A stretch of DNA of 8,021 bases, taken from an uncultured Eubacteriales bacterium (GTDB lineage: Bacteria; Bacillota; Clostridia; Oscillospirales; Oscillospiraceae). Both the position numbers and the translations under genes were made by a program. Shown one piece after another: positions 7,154 to 8,021 of this stretch (position 1 is the stretch's first letter; each line of letters opens with the position of its first letter). The stretch covers positions 1 to 8,021 of the forward strand of contig CAJKSU010000129.1 of assembly GCA_905202605.1 (NCBI GenBank). The letters run 5' to 3'. Under the pieces are notes generated by a model. That model had not been told where the DNA came from and made no database searches. It saw nothing but the letters and a program-made list of their open reading frames with translations.

Positions 7154-7158
7154 CTAAA

Positions 7159-7165
7159 AAGGAGA
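7159..7165 (+). promoter_or_regulatory. Ribosome binding site of the last gene, just outside the inserted element
   Basis: AAGGAGA lies ten bases before the ATG at 7175 and immediately after the right-hand CTAA. The insertion therefore left translation initiation of the downstream gene intact while adding distance from the upstream gene. Confidence 0.75.
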
Positions 7166-7174
7166 AAAGCGGTC

Positions 7175-8021
7175 ATGTATTGTAAAAACTGCAGCAAAGA
7201 GATCCCCCGGCAGGCGGCCTTCTGCCCCCACTGCGGCGCAAAAAACACCCCTCATGCGAATACCCAAACCACCGCTGCGCCGACTGGAACGCCGCCCAGA
7301 CGGCATAGACGGTGGTGGCTGGTGGTACTGAGCGTCCTGATCGTGCTGGCGGCGGGCGCTGTGATCCTGATCGGCGTGCTGGGGATGTTCCAGAAGGCTT
7401 CCGTGAAATCGGAGGACGTGGAAAGCAGCGTGGAAGCGGCGGCAACGCTGCCGCCGGTGACGCCGCACAATACGCTCCCGCCCAGTCAGAAGAAAGATAG
7501 CACGGCGGCGTCAGAAGCGGAGAAAACGGCGCGGCCCCAACAGGATACGTCGGGGCAGAAGCCAAAGGAGGAGGCAACGCCCACCCCGGCGGCATCCCCG
7601 GCTGTATCGGAGGCACTGGTTCCTACGTCCACGCCAACTCCTGCACCTGCGCCTACCCCCACTCCAACGCCGGAGCCCACAGAAACGCCCCAGCGGCTGG
7701 CATGTGCCTCACTCTATGCGGACATGCTGGAAAATAGCGATTACATCAGCCCGCAGATCCGCTTCCAGCTGGCGGATCTCAACAGCGACGGGGTGCCGGA
7801 GCTGCTGGTTGCAGTGGGCTGCTACCATATCAGCAGTGTGGAGATATTTACCATCGTGGAGAATCAGGTGGTGGATGTGGGAGCGTGCGGGGAATTCGGC
7901 ATGATGGCCTATGAGGTTGGCGGCAATCTTCTGCTGTCGAGCAACTACGCCATGGGCAATTCCCTCAATACCCTGTATGCGCTGGAGGACGGCGCACTGG
8001 TGACCCTCCACAGCTATAACC
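7175..8021 (+). CDS. Zinc ribbon, single membrane helix, outer domain (5' part, runs off window)
   Basis: The frame from ATG 7175 is open to the window edge, giving 282 codons without a stop. Residues 1-22 are a zinc ribbon (C3, C6, C17, C20; MYCKNCSKEI… and FCPHCGAK), close in layout to the ribbon of the 622-aa protein. A basic stretch (PRRHRRWW) leads into one membrane helix at about 47-70, predicting ribbon inside and the rest outside. Residues 75-172 are a low-complexity linker rich in Thr, Pro, Ala, Ser and charged residues, ending in PTPTPTPEPTETP, which could span the cell wall. From 176 a folded domain begins, with ADLNSDGVPELLV at 200-212. This is a DxNxDG loop typical of calcium-binding and FG-GAP/VCBS-like units, followed by alternating strands. 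The C-terminus and domain identity lie outside the window. AAGGAGA at 7159-7165 supports the start. It was probably the next gene of the HD/lipoprotein operon before the element inserted. Confidence 0.85.
   Translation, partial: MYCKNCSKEIPRQAAFCPHCGAKNTPHANTQTTAAPTGTPPRRHRRWWLVVLSVLIVLAAGAVILIGVLGMFQKASVKSEDVESSVEAAATLPPVTPHNTLPPSQKKDSTAASEAEKTARPQQDTSGQKPKEEATPTPAASPAVSEALVPTSTPTPAPAPTPTPTPEPTETPQRLACASLYADMLENSDYISPQIRFQLADLNSDGVPELLVAVGCYHISSVEIFTIVENQVVDVGACGEFGMMAYEVGGNLLLSSNYAMGNSLNTLYALEDGALVTLHSYN

Noticed and set aside
7024..7248. Minus-strand reading frame through the inserted element
   Set aside because: It runs through the terminal repeats and internal hairpins of the element into antisense of the zinc-ribbon gene. 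The 160-bp element is too short to code for a transposase.

Overview
The window looks like an accessory stretch of a Gram-positive, fairly GC-rich bacterium, most likely a gut-type Clostridia (Oscillospirales-like). That assignment is an inference from AGGAGG-type ribosome binding sites, lipobox signal peptides, cytoplasmic double-CxxC zinc ribbons followed by single membrane spans, and G/C-ending codons in most genes. No 16S, tRNA or other marker gene is present, so the genus cannot be named. Every real gene reads on the + strand.

Bases 1-2995 hold a tightly packed first group: the 3' part of a protein with three zinc ribbons on Pro-Glu-Met linkers, a four-helix membrane protein that overlaps it by ATGA, and a 622-aa protein with zinc ribbon, one transmembrane helix and a beta-propeller-like outer domain. 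Bases 2996-3163 carry no gene. They contain a strong 17-bp hairpin (3018-3062) that probably ends or attenuates the first transcript.

Bases 3164-4578 are a decayed lipoprotein gene with a C-terminal OmpA-like peptidoglycan-binding domain. It is broken by two frameshifts and one in-frame TAG, so its parts lie in all three frames. It is followed by an HD-domain protein (4610-5590), which is joined by an ATGA overlap to a lipoprotein with an SH3b-like domain (5587-6993).

Exactly at the stop codon of that lipoprotein lies a 160-bp non-autonomous transposon-like element (6994-7153) with terminal inverted repeats and a CTAA target duplication; the TAA of the duplication is the stop codon. Removing it would leave the lipoprotein gene 17 bases from the next gene, with a ribosome binding site in between. 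That next gene starts at 7175 and runs off the window: zinc ribbon, one membrane helix, a long Thr/Pro/Ala linker and an outer domain with a DxNxDG calcium-loop-like motif.

Taken together the genes look like a cell-envelope module: proteins with a zinc ribbon inside and a folded domain outside, plus wall-facing lipoproteins and one cytoplasmic HD enzyme. The joint function is unknown. The grouping is inferred from topology, spacing and translational coupling, not from homology to a described system.
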